Positions 12,611 through 24,796 of a stretch of DNA of 64,000 nucleotides are shown in pieces (position 1 is the first letter of the stretch; each line of letters opens with the position of its first letter). The stretch spans positions 195,491-259,490 of the forward strand of contig JH720362.1 of the NCBI GenBank assembly GCA_000231825.2, in the 5' to 3' direction. The DNA comes from Tetrahymena elliotti 4EA. Its lineage: Eukaryota; Ciliophora; Oligohymenophorea; Hymenostomatida; Tetrahymenidae. The notes under the pieces are model-generated. The model had not been told where the DNA came from. It did no database searches and saw only the letters and a list, made by a program, of their open reading frames with translations. The position numbers and the translations under genes were made by a program.

Positions 12611-12814
12611 TAAATATTAATAAAAAAGTGTTATGAAAATTGTGTAACAAAGAATCAGTATTAATAAAGAATTTGATTGATTCAAACTATTTATTTAACT
12701 AGATTGTATTTTTAAAGAAAAAATCTTTTGAAAATCTAAAAGAAAATATGACATATTTTAAAGTATTATGAATTAAATATTTTGGAATAATCTCAATCTA
12801 TCATATTAAAAATA

Positions 12815-13482
12815 TCTTAGGTTATAAAATTAATTTGATTTTGAAATATCCATAGAAAAAATCATAATATTTATCATATTGAAAGTTCATACCCTTTATC
12901 AACTTATTTTTTTAGAAGATACTTTAAATTCTTTTCTGTATTTCTAATATGGTACTAATTGAGGGTTTTTCTTAGCTTTGAAATCCAAACACATCAAAGA
13001 AGATGTGAGTGGTTGAATTAAATCACAAACCTGAATAATAGATAAAGTATTTAATTATATTGGTTTACGTATTTACACCAATCCTCTCAAATAATAATTA
13101 ATTAGATTTTATATTCAGGTTTGAAATATTAAATAAAACTCTATTTTGTCTTAATTTCCCCTTTTAATTAACTAATCTCTTTTTCTTTTTTTCTTGATGA
13201 AAGAAATTCTTAGAGAGTATAAATCTTAGATAAGTTACATTCAATAAACAAATTTAATTTTTAGAAGTTTTTTTATTTTCTCTAAAATCTCTTTTTTATT
13301 TTTTAGCAGTATTTACTAAAATAATTTATTTTTATTTTATTTTTGAAAATGGAGAGTAATTATTCACAAAAAAACAATACTAAATATTTTAACGCTGCAT
13401 AATTGATATGAAAAAAGCAGAATAAATTCTATTTACTTGAGTTCTAATTTTCTTCCTCTAATTAAAGTCTTTTGAATTTATG
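12815..13482. repeat. First unit of a 668-bp tandem duplication
   Basis: Starts at TCTTAGGTTATAAAATTAAT and is followed without gap by a near-identical second unit at 13483. Differences are scattered substitutions and a few small indels, so the duplication is fairly recent. The best-conserved core, also kept in the third copy near 9955-10140, is around 12960-13050: a GGGTTTTT..GAAATCC hairpin arm pair, then GATGTGAGTGGTTGAATTAAAT. No long frame is present. Confidence 0.8.
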
Positions 13483-14160
13483 TCTTAGGTTATAAAATTA
13501 ATTTGATTTTGATATATCCATAGAAAAAATCATAATATTTGTCATATTGAAAGTTCATACCCTTAATCAACTTATTTTTTTAGAAGATACTTTAAATTCT
13601 TTTCTGTATTTCTAATATGATACTAATAGAGGGTTTTTCTTAACTTTGAAATCCAAGCACATCAAAGAAGATGTGAGTGGTTGAATTAAATCACAAATCT
13701 GAATAGTAGATAAAGTTTTTAATTATATTGGTTTACGTATTTACACCAATTCTCTCAAATAATAATTAATTAGATTTTATATTCAGGTTTGAAATATTAA
13801 ATAAAACTCTATTTCGTCTTAATTTCCCCTTTTAATTAATTAATCTCTTTTTCTTGATGAAAGAAATTCTTAGAGAGTATAAATCTTAGCTAAGTTACAT
13901 TCAATACACAAATTTAATTTTTAGAAGTTTTTTTATTTTCTCTAAAATCTCTTTTTTATTTTTTAGCAATAATCATTTTAATGGGAATAAATATTTACTA
14001 AAGTAATTTAATTTTATTTTATTTTTGAAAATGGAGAGTAATTATTCACAAAAAAACAATACTAAATATTTTAACGCTTCATAATTGATATGAAAAAAGC
14101 AGATAAAATTCTATTTACTTGAGTTCTAATTTTCTTCCTCTAAAAGTCTTTTGAATTATA
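13483..14160. repeat. Second unit of the 668-bp tandem duplication
   Basis: Matches 12815-13482 along its whole length, with an extra stretch of about 20 nt near 13970-13990 (TCATTTTAATGGGAATAAATA). It keeps the hairpin and GATGTGAGTGG core near 13630-13690. The 20-codon frame starting ATGGAGAGTAATTATTCA is also kept in both units, but it is too short to call a gene. Confidence 0.8.
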
Positions 14161-15037
14161 ATACTCCAATAAGTAAGCAGATATTTCAGTTTATCATTTT
14201 ATTTTAACAAATTAATGAGTTTGAAGGTATTTAACTTACTATATATTCATATGATCTTAGAAATTATGAAATTATTTTAAAAATTGAACTTATTTATTTA
14301 ATAAAACTAATTTAAAAATATAGACTTTTTGTTGTTGATAATCAATTATGAATGTTTTTCAAATGATTATATTTGATTAATAATTGAACAAAGTAGAAAT
14401 ATCGCTTAACTTACATTATTTCCAATTCTTCCACCTATTTTAATTTAATATTGTTTTGAAGTAGAAAGGGAGGCTAATAGCTAATTAAGATAAATGAAAA
14501 TGATAAACAAAGCGATTAGACATATCAAAGTAACTCCTTGATGCAATCAGTTTAAAAATTAATTCACTCTAACACCATTTATTTCTTAAATTGATTCTTA
14601 TCTACAAATATTATTTGATAGATGTAAATAAAAGAAATAATATGAAGCTTGGATTTTATCAAATATTAAATGATAAATTTAATAGATTTTAATCAGCATA
14701 AGTAAATATGAACTAATTTTTATATTATAAAGGGTTTTATCCAAAATATTTTTTTATTATCACTTCTTCTCACACAATATAAATACAGAAAAGGATGTAA
14801 TTTTAATCAAACACATTGATTGGTTTGAAGTGATAAAAAATCTCTATTTAGCTAAATTAAATATTGTATGGTATTTATTTAGATTATTGAATTATTTTGG
14901 GTTTTCTTAATGATTACTAATTTATCTCTTTATTTGTGAGATGATGATTTATTTAAAAACAGTGTGCGAAACAGGAGTAATTCTAAAAAATAATAAATTA
15001 ATAATAAATACCATATAAAAATAATAATTTGAAAAGA
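14161..15037. other. Upstream region of the fibrocystin-like gene, nothing specific seen
   Basis: AT-rich, no gene-like frame. It presumably contains the promoter of the gene starting at 15038, but no motif could be assigned. Confidence 0.4.
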
Positions 15038-18000
15038 ATGAATTTGATAAGCTTACTATTCCTACCCTGCTTTTTACTAATAAGAATATATGCAAATTAA
15101 GAGGAGAGTAAATTTTTATTTCTTTTTTATTAACCATATTAACCTTAACAATTAATAGACCTCAAATTATTTCATGTGCATGAAATGTACCTTTCATAAG
15201 ACTATGAAGAAGAGCTACTGCTAACACTACCTTCTTCTTATGGTAGCATACTTTATTGCAAAGAATTAATTTTGAATGATGAGTCTCTTTGCAAAATCAA
15301 AAGTAATTTCAAACAATTAGGATAAACATTAATTAGTTTTCTTTAAAAAAAGAATAAATTAGCTCTACTCTTGTTTGCGACTACCCTTTAACACCAATAG
15401 AAAGAAATAGTAAAGAAGAAAAAAATATAAAATGTAGGGCATATTGCTTAGATACCAAAAATTGTTCTATTCAAGAAAAATAGAATTAAAGTTTTAAATT
15501 TTTAGAGAAAAAAGAAAGAATTACATAGCAAAAAGACGCTTTTACATTTACTCCAAATTCTGCTTCTTTTGTTTACCCAACTTATTTGCATATCAATCTT
15601 ATATCAATTACTGGTGATATTTAAGGCGTTTTCCTTGAAAGCAAAGATGGTACGAAGAAAGAAATTATCATTTTAAAATAACAAGATAAGAGTTTAACAT
15701 GTTTGCTAAAAGGAAATAAATGTAATAAAAATTTAAAAATATTTTAGAATTAAAATTTATTTTTATTTTTGGATAAAAGTTTAAAATGGAGATTATACAA
15801 TTAATTTAGTGACTAAAGATAACAAGACCTTTAGAAGCTCTGATATTTTCAGTATAAAAGTTACTGTAACATCTGTTTCTCCTAATTAAGGTAATATTGA
15901 AGGAGGAGTATTGTTAACAATCTAAGGATAAAACTTTAGCCTTAGAGAAAAAGAAAATCAAGTATAAATTGGAGGAGTTCCATGTCAGATAATTTACTCA
16001 TCAGTTACATAAATTTAATGTATTACCTAATAACCATAAGAACCATAATCTTTAAGCTAGGAGGAGTCTTACGATGTTGTTGTTTTCTATTAAGAGTAAA
16101 AATCAATAACTTTAGATAGTAAAGGCAAATATAAATTTATTAAAGTGAGTAATTCACCTGTTATCTCAAATATAATATCTAATGTAAAAGGAAAATTTAT
16201 ATAAGGGGAAAAGGTTATAATTTAAGGTAAAAATCTGAAAACTAAAGACGAAGAAACTGTATTAAGAATAGGAGATTTTTAAATAAAAATAGACTCAATA
16301 AATTCTGATGAATTATAATTTACTGTTGGTTTTGATATGCCTAACTATTCCTAGATATTAACTATTTATGTTGGAAGTTTAGGTTCCACTTAACCTGAAT
16401 AATTTAAAGCATCTTCTATGTTCTACAATTCTAAATGCTTAGACAAATCTAATTTTTTACCTATCTGGAATCCAAGTTCTGATTGGTAGAATCATTTTAT
16501 TCATTTAGATTTAAACCTAACTAATTATGACCCATCATATGAAGTCATTGTTACCTTTGATAACCAGTTAGTATTCAAACCATAAGTTTATCAATATTAA
16601 AATAATTAAAATTATATTTATATCAAGATTTATTACATAAATTAGTATTAAAATATAAATGCAATTAATAGCATTACAATAGGAGGTGACGAAATTTTAG
16701 AAAACCCCTTAAAAATTGTGTATAATAATTAAGAATATAAAAATTTACCTATCTTCTAAAGCTTGTAATTTATAAAAAATGATGAAAATTCATTTTTAGT
16801 TTAATATCAATAAGAGAAAGTAGATCTTCTTGTGTATAGAGTCATAATAAGACAATAGAATGACTAATATTACTAATTTATTGGGTCAATATAAAATAAC
16901 TTCTTTATTTTTAATAAAATTCCTGATACTCAAGATTTTAAATCAGGAGTTTGGCTAGAAGGATGCACTAATTATGGAAGCTTTGAGATTCGTATGAATC
17001 CAGAAGATTTTGTTTTCTAGAGTCCAAGCTAGAGCTTTAAATTTGTTAATGCTGCAACAGGTTAAATCTCTTTTAGCTCTGGTTAAAAATTCAAGATACA
17101 AATCAACAATTTTAATCCTTTATCAAACTTTTTAGTCCTTAGTTCTAATTAATAGGATTTGTTTCATCCAATATTTTTAGAGACAGAATTAAATGATTAA
17201 AACATTTATGATTTTACAATCCCTCCTTATTTCTTCCCAAATCAGAAAATATAATGTTAATTGTAACTGAGATCACAATGGAGTAAAATGGGTGATTAAT
17301 TATACACTGCATATTAACTTAGTAAATAAATTTATGACTTAAAAATATATGCTCGTTCGGAAACTATGTTTCAATTTAGCTAAGATATTGTTTATGATGG
17401 ATAAAAAATACCGTAAATAAACAGCGTTTCCCCTTCAGCAATATCTTATATTGGAGGAGATATTCTAGTTTTTAATGGAGTGAATATCAATTCGGCTCCC
17501 ATAAATAAAATAATTGTGCTTATAAATGGTATAAACTGTGAGGTATTTTAAGCAACAGACACATCTATTTCCTGTAAATCAGGATTTTAATAGCAAATAT
17601 AACTAGTGAAGTAATCTCAAATACAAATATCTGTAAATGATATCGCTGCATATATTACTATAAACCCTATTACTATTATTATGAGATAAATTGATCCTTA
17701 ACCCTTTTATGGTTTTCTAGATTTTTATGACAGTTAATCAAAGGTTTATATTCCTTAATTTTACATTATCAACATGGATGATTATGATCAATAAGTAGCT
17801 GCTTATGATATTGTTTTAGTTGATGGAGTTTGGAGATTTGGGAATACTTAAAGCTACAAAATAACTGTAAATCAATTGACTGGAGTAGGTACTGTAGAAA
17901 TTGCATCAGAATCCTAGCCATTTGACAAATAAACATTTTACTTGAGAGTTGTAAGTTAATGCGGTATATATTAGATTTTTGCCTATTCTAATCAAAAATA

Positions 18001-21000
18001 GAATTTCATTAACCTAATTAGTTCTGCTTAAAAAGGATAGGATTATTTGAGCATTTCTGACAAAGATATCTAATCAGCAAATTTAAAGATAGGAGATGAA
18101 ATTGTAATTTCAGGAACCACTTTTGGTACTCAACATGAAATATTTACTATTAAAGATATCAAAAATAATTAGGTTTATTTAAATAATATTTTGAATTTCG
18201 ACCATATTATTGCAAAAGATTCTGCAATTACTAACGATGGATAAAATTTAAATATAAATATTAGTCCTACAATATCTAAAATAAGTTCTAATATAGAAAT
18301 AGATATTGAGTTATTAACCTCAAGTGCTACTTTAAATTTTAATGGAGTCAAATTTAAAAATAATAACTATTATTCAAATTTGTACCTAAATATAAAGAAC
18401 TCAGCTATCATTTTGGGGTCATTTTAATAAAATATTTATTTAAACGGTATATAAGGTTGTGTGCTAATGCTTGTATAATACATTTCTAATATTCCTAATA
18501 ACTTTATTCTCAACTTTATTCTCAGCGGCTTAATCTAAAATAACTTATTTTTGCTTCAGAATTAGCAAGTAGTATTTTAAATTTTTAATAATAATGTTAT
18601 TTTTGATAAGAATATACTATAATCAGTTAGTATACTATATGATGGAGCTTATTCATAAAAAGCCGTATTTAGTAACAACATTATTTATAATAGTGTTGAG
18701 TGCTTAAATATACTTGGATAAATTCAAATGGATGATAATATATGCTATTCAGTTCAATATGCTTTAAGCGTATCACCTGGATCAATAATCTAATCTAAAA
18801 ATTTTTACTTAGTTGCTTTAGAAATTTAAGAATGTGCTGTTTGGTTTCATTACTATCCAATTTCATATTGGTATTATTACCACTATTTAAATTATGTTGA
18901 ATAATATTTTATGAATAATAATAATGAAATTTAAAATATTAATGGAAAAGCTTTCTTTTAAACAAATCTTTCTAAAAGCTAGTAAATTAATAAGCCAAAA
19001 GTTTATTGTTAGTAATATGAAAATAAAAACTTTATAAGAAGTTATTAAGATTTTTAATTTTAAGGATTCACATACACTGAAACAGATAATATTGTTGTCG
19101 ATGATTAGTAAAGTTATGTATGGTCTATTGTTTAATTTTCAAAAATAAAATAAGACTTTAAAGGAGGCATACTACTTGCAGATCAACAAAAACTTATAAT
19201 AAGAGATTTAGATGGTAGTTTCAGTGGAATTTCTAAAATGTCTAACATATTTTCCAAATCAAGCAATTTGGATGATGATACATCTTTATGCAAAAATTTC
19301 AAATAGTATTTCATATGTTAAAATTCATTGATGAGATTTGAATCTATTGCTTCTAGCTATGGAGTATTTTAATAACCATGCTCTTTATAACTTCTTAGAG
19401 CAAACAAAAGATTGATTTAAGCAGAATCTACTGGGTTTGTTGTTGTAAGTGGTGAATAATATAAGGCATCACTTTTTGATGACCAAAATAAGAAGTATGC
19501 TGCTTAGTTGTTTTCAACTTTTATTAACTACTCTCAAGATACAAGAAAAGGAATCACAATTAGCTTTGATATAAATGAAAATTATGTTTTTCATAAAATA
19601 AGCTTTTTATATTTATCAAATTTTGAAAGCATAAGTTTATATGAACAGTCCGATATTTAGTTACAAAAAAGTTAACCGTTAGAAGCATACAATTGTAAGC
19701 ATGGTGAAAATTTTATTGGAGACACATAGATTTAGGTATGCTATAAAGAACTAAAAACACCTCTTACATTATTCATTAGCTATTTTCCAGATGCTTTTCC
19801 TCTAGCTCCAACTTTGAAAAAAGAAGAAAAAATAAGATATTTTCATGTGAAAGAAGATTGGAATCAAAATCGTTTAACTAAACAGTCTGAATGGAGATGG
19901 GTCATTAATGCAGAATGGAAGATGGTAATTAGCAAAGGTGGTGTTTATAACGTCCCAAGTCTAGTTATACAAGGTTCATTAGAAATAACTGGAAAGGAAG
20001 ATATCACCATTAACATAGGAGGTATCTATATTGCAGCTGGTTCTTTTGTGGTTTCTAATTCCTATACTGGTAATCTGGTTATAAATTTTCAATCAAAATA
20101 CTAAAATGATATTTTATTTAACATCCCATATGAGTAAACAACCTTTAAACCAGGATATATTATTGTTAATAATATTTTTCAGATAGATAGTTACTACGGT
20201 GACTAAAATTACTTTAGAATTATTGAATATAGCAAATATTAAAACAAAAACTGTATTTTAGTTGAAAACTTTTTTGTTTCCTAAGTTAAGGTCGGAGATT
20301 AGATCATTATTATTTCTCCTAATCCAAATGAAGAAAACATAATTACTTCTATTTTAGATTAGCCATTACAAATTAATTCTGGCTAAGCTCTTTTAACAAT
20401 TAAAGATGCATTGAATTTTAATTTATATAAAGACATTGATTATGAATCAATTAACTTAAAGAGAAATACATTTTCTCCCTTCATGAAAATAATAAGAAAA
20501 AATATTTAAATTAATAACTTTAAAATCATCTCTTGGAGTTTTGGTACTTCATACATCCCTAAAGTATTCATCAGAGGAGTTTATTTCAAGAACTCATAAA
20601 TTACATAAACAAAAATAGCTATTTCAATAAATATTTTGGATTGCTTTTTTGATGCTAATTCAGATCAAGATTATAGTATTAGTAATAACTATTCTGTTTT
20701 GTAATCGGATTCACCAATTTTTAATATTACTAATAACTTATTTCTGAATTCGAAAAACCCAATTAGACTATCAAAATACTATTATTATTATTATTTTGGT
20801 AATTTTGAAAAAATTTAAATTAATTAATATGATGAAGCTAAATTGAATATAGTAGTTCAAAAAAATTTAATATTCAATTGTAAAGTAGGTCTAGACTTAT
20901 ATTATTAGGTAAAGCTTAGCGAAAATGTAATAATAAAATCATCAGAATATTGCTCCACTTCAATTCAATGTTAAAATCATAATAACGATTTATACTATTA

Positions 21001-24000
21001 GTGCTAAATATCTGGAGTTTAATACATTTAAAATTATTGTCAAACAATTTCTAACATTTTAGTTGCTTATTCTGGATCATTTTTTGATGGGTACTTTAAT
21101 CAAATAAAAAATGTAGTTTCAATCTAAAATGATTTCCATTTCATACTTAAAAAATAATAAAGTACTTATGATAATATTTTACAAAGATATGAAGTCTAAA
21201 TATATTAATCTGTTATCATAGCAGATTTACAAAAAGATTGTAAAAAATCTAAAATTATTCAGCTTTTTACACCAATCGATTCTATGATAATTACTCCTAT
21301 AATTACAGTATATCAATCTAATTTTTATAGCGTATAGTGCTCTACTCCAATCTTATTTGAACAATATTAGGATGATTAAACTTATTATCCTCAACTAGCC
21401 TTTGTAAAATCTACTTGTTTAAAATGTAATTTTAAAGATAAAAGTAGTCTCTTTGAATCTGTATCTTAATTAACTAACTCATTCTTAGTTTAAGACTATT
21501 AAAGCAATTTTTTAGGAAAACAATCATAAAATGATCTTTCTTCATACATATTTACATCTTAATAACAATAATCATAAATTGTAGTTTAATATTAATAAGA
21601 GTTGCTAGGTAGATTGTATCTTAGAAAGTTAAATCCTGGAAATAAAATTGAATTTTCATTACCAAATACAAATTACCAAACACATTAGCTAGATAGAATG
21701 TAAGGTATTATATTTATTTTACAACTTAATGCTCGCTATAAATTGTAGGCTAGTAATTACAATCAAATAGGTTTAAGAATTTCTTCTCATGATTTTTCAT
21801 AATTACAATATATATAAATTACTATGAAAGTTCAACCAGACTAAGGCTTAAAACTCAAAATCAGCAACTAACTTCTATTACCAACTGAAGGATTGGATAC
21901 AAGTCTTGGATATAATATTTTGGACTTAGTTAAAAAGAACACAGCCCTAATTTAATGCGGAGTAAATATATATGACCCTAAAAATGATGAATACCATGTA
22001 ATTTTAACTAGTGATCCATCATGTCTTATTTAGGTATTTGAATATACTACATCTAAAGTTATGATAGCTGTTAAAACACCTATACTACCACCTCCTCCTC
22101 CTGAATAAGCTAACATGTGCTTAGCATAAAGATAACTTTTATATATGATAGAAAAACTTAGCATTATGTTAAAAATAGATAAAAGAAGAATTAAGATGTA
22201 AACTTAATTTGATAAAGCTACATGTAAATTAAGTAGAATCTTAGATTCCGGATCTTAGCCAGATTAGATTACATTAGCCTTTTTTGTAGATCCAGAAAAC
22301 TCTGATGATGAAAAGAGTTGCACATTTTCATCGACTTGCTCTTAATAAGAATAATAATAGGAAGCTTAATAACAAAACTAACAAAAGGATGCTGTTTATT
22401 CAAATATTTTAACTATTTCAAATTCATCTATTGATTCTGGATTGCAAGTAAACAACATCTAACCTGTTAATCCAAGTAGTGTTTCTCTTTGCCCACAAGG
22501 TTAAATCTAATAAGGGATGACTTGTGTTCCATAATGTACCTCTAATCAGTAAAAAAATTATTTATTAATTTTTGTTTCAAAAGTATATATTTTTATAATA
22601 GATTCTTCAAAGATGGTCAATGTACAGGCTGTGATAGTTCATGCAATACTTGTATAGGACCTACTAAATATGATTGCACATATTAGTTATCTAAGAAAAG
22701 GCTTGATTGTAAAAGCGATTATATTACACTATTGGATGCTTCGAATAAAAAATAATTTTGTGGAAATTGCAACAAAGATGAGTAAAATATTTTCTAATTT
22801 ATTTAAATTTAACAAAATTATTTTATTTTAAGATTTTACTTTGACGAAGCCACTTCATATGGATGTAAAAAATGTAATTAAGTATGCAACACTTGCAAGA
22901 ATGGTTCTACTTAATATGATTGCACAGTTGGATCTGATTAAAAACTAGATTGTAATTCAAGTTATTTATAATTATTGGATAGCAAAAATTAGTTTTATTG
23001 TGGATCATGCTCAAACAATCAGTAAATTCTTTCAAAATATTTCTTTAATTTATTAAAACTAATAATTTTAATCCAAGATATTTGGTTGATAATTCACAAT
23101 CAAAATAATGTATGGATTGCAATACATCATGTAACTCTTGTAATGGACCCTCCGAGTATAATTGTAAAGTTAAGGATTAATCAAGTGGCAAATTAGATTG
23201 TAATGATACTTATTACAATCTAAATGATAGTTAAAATAAACTCTTTTGTGGTATTTGCAAAAAGGATGAGTAAAATTTTTCATTTTAAATTACTTTTGCT
23301 TAATTAATTTTGAAAAATTAAAAATTAGGTATTATGTTTAAGATACTCTTACATGTAAAAAATGTGATTAAGCTTGTAAAACATGTTCAGGTCCTTCAGA
23401 TCATGATTGTAAAGTTTCAAAATAATCTGATAAACTTGATTGTAATTTAGGACATATTACAGTGTTAGATGATAATTAAAAATAATATTGTAAACCTTAT
23501 ACTAATTGCCATAGTAGCTGTAAGACATGCGTTGGTCCAACTTAATATGACTGCTCTGTTATAGAGGAAGATTTAATTTTAGATTGTTAAGAAAGCTAAA
23601 ATACATTAAAGGATAGTCAAAATAAATTATTCTGTGGGATCTGTGAACAAAATCAGTAAGTTATTTAATAAACATTTGAAATATTTTATCTTAATTTAAA
23701 AATAGATTTTAGGTATTAGATGGTAAAGTAAATATATGCTCTAATTGCCATAAATCTTGCAAAAGTTGTCATGGTCCAACAGATTATGATTGCAATCTTT
23801 AATAGCAGTCATAAGAACTTGATTGCAATATCAATTATTTCCCTCTAAGAAATAAAAATAATTAGCTTTACTGTGGAATTTGTCCTTCAAATCAGTAAAA
23901 TTTTATTTCAAAAAATTAATTTTAACATTTAATAAAAATAATAATATATAGATACTATGTGAGCTATGCTTTAATACAAACATGTGCTGTGTGTAATGAT

Positions 24001-24796
24001 AAATGCTAAACATGTAAAGGACCAACTGAATATGACTGTAATTTGATTTAAGAATCTAATCTATTAGATTGTAGTCAAATTAGTTATTCACTTTTAGATG
24101 AAAACAAAAAATAATATTGTGGTCTATGCTAACCAAAATAGTAAGCATTTTATTATTAACTAAAATTCATTAATTTAAATAGATCATTTTGTTGCAATAT
24201 TAAAACATTTTTTAATAAAATAAATAAGCTTTAGTTTAAATAATAGCTAATTATGCGTAGAATGTTAAATAGGCTGCAAAGATGAGTGCAAAGATTCTTT
24301 TTGCAAGTGTAAAAAGGGCTACTACGCTGTATAAGGTAAAAAATAAGCTTGTGAATAATGTCCTGAAGGCTGTTCTACATGTTCTTCAGATAAAATCTGC
24401 TTTGATTGCTTCTAAAAAAATTATGATCCAGCTACATTATGTGTTTTCGAAAAGTATGAATTGAAATAAAAAAATATAATTATTTTAAGAGTTAATTAAA
24501 TTTATAATAGGAAAGATTTATAAGGGAAACAAAAAGATCTAGATAGTTAAAATTCTGGTTCATCTAGCCCAGCAACAATAGCAATTATTGCAATAGCTGC
24601 TACTTTTGGAGCCATAATAATTTTAGTAGTGCTATTAAAATATTGTAAATCACTTACTTTTAATTTCTGGCGTAATTTTAAATTGAAAAGTAAAAATGAC
24701 ATATATAAATCCTAAAATATTGATGAGAAGTAGAGAATTTCTTTTGAACAAACTGAAGGAAACTAATTAAAGTCAAAGAGATTAAGCTCTTATTGA
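15038..24796 (+). CDS. Fibrocystin/PKHD1-like large type I membrane protein with TIG, G8/beta-helix-like and Cys-rich repeats (about 3070 aa)
   Basis: Exons 15038-15302, 15353-15721, 15780-22548, 22602-22781, 22833-23021, 23078-23269, 23329-23655, 23706-23894, 23952-24140 and 24247-24796; the joined frame gives 3072 aa ending at TGA 24794-24796. An extra 51-nt intron at 15108-15158 (a multiple of three) is possible. Order of parts: signal peptide (residues 1-20, MNLISLLFLPCFLLIRIYA); IPT/TIG-like domains near 240 (SPNQGNIEGG), 340 and 760 (SVSPSAISYIGGD); the G8-associated motif IGDEIVISGTTFGTQHE near 983 followed by a beta-helix-like, Asn-rich region; a G8-like domain near 1580-1660 (WRWVINAEWKMVI, LVIQGSLEITG) and a second VGDQIIIISPNPNEEN motif near 1716 with another beta-helix-like part; Cys-rich repeats about 2468-2950; one membrane helix about 2999-3022; about 50-residue tail. 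TIG, paired G8/PbH1 modules and a single C-terminal helix match the layout of vertebrate fibrocystin. The Cys-rich block is typical of ciliate surface proteins. A surface or ciliary-membrane location is inference. Confidence 0.8.
22602..24140 (+). repeat. Array of Cys-rich (furin-like) repeats on symmetric phase-2 exons inside the fibrocystin-like gene
   Basis: Six consecutive exons of 180, 189, 192, 327, 189 and 189 nt. Each starts with the third base of a codon and ends after the second. Each encodes the motif C..C...CNTC.GPT.YDC...LDC......QFYCG.C; the 327-nt exon carries two repeats and looks like a fusion by intron loss. Introns between them are 50-59 nt; the one after the array (24141-24246) is 106 nt. 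The pattern indicates growth by exon duplication. These repeats resemble the growth-factor-receptor Cys-rich fold and would lie outside the membrane. Confidence 0.75.

Noticed and set aside
13350..14095. A 20-codon frame (MESNYSQKNN...) kept in both tandem units
   Set aside because: Conservation is explained by the recency of the duplication; too short and without further support.
19814..20104. A 96-codon standard-code frame that looks like a complete small gene
   Set aside because: It is part of exon 3 of the fibrocystin-like gene; it only appears separate because TAA/TAG on both sides are Gln codons.
24282..24464. A 60-codon + frame
   Set aside because: Out of frame with the last exon of the fibrocystin-like gene, which reads a Cys-rich repeat there.
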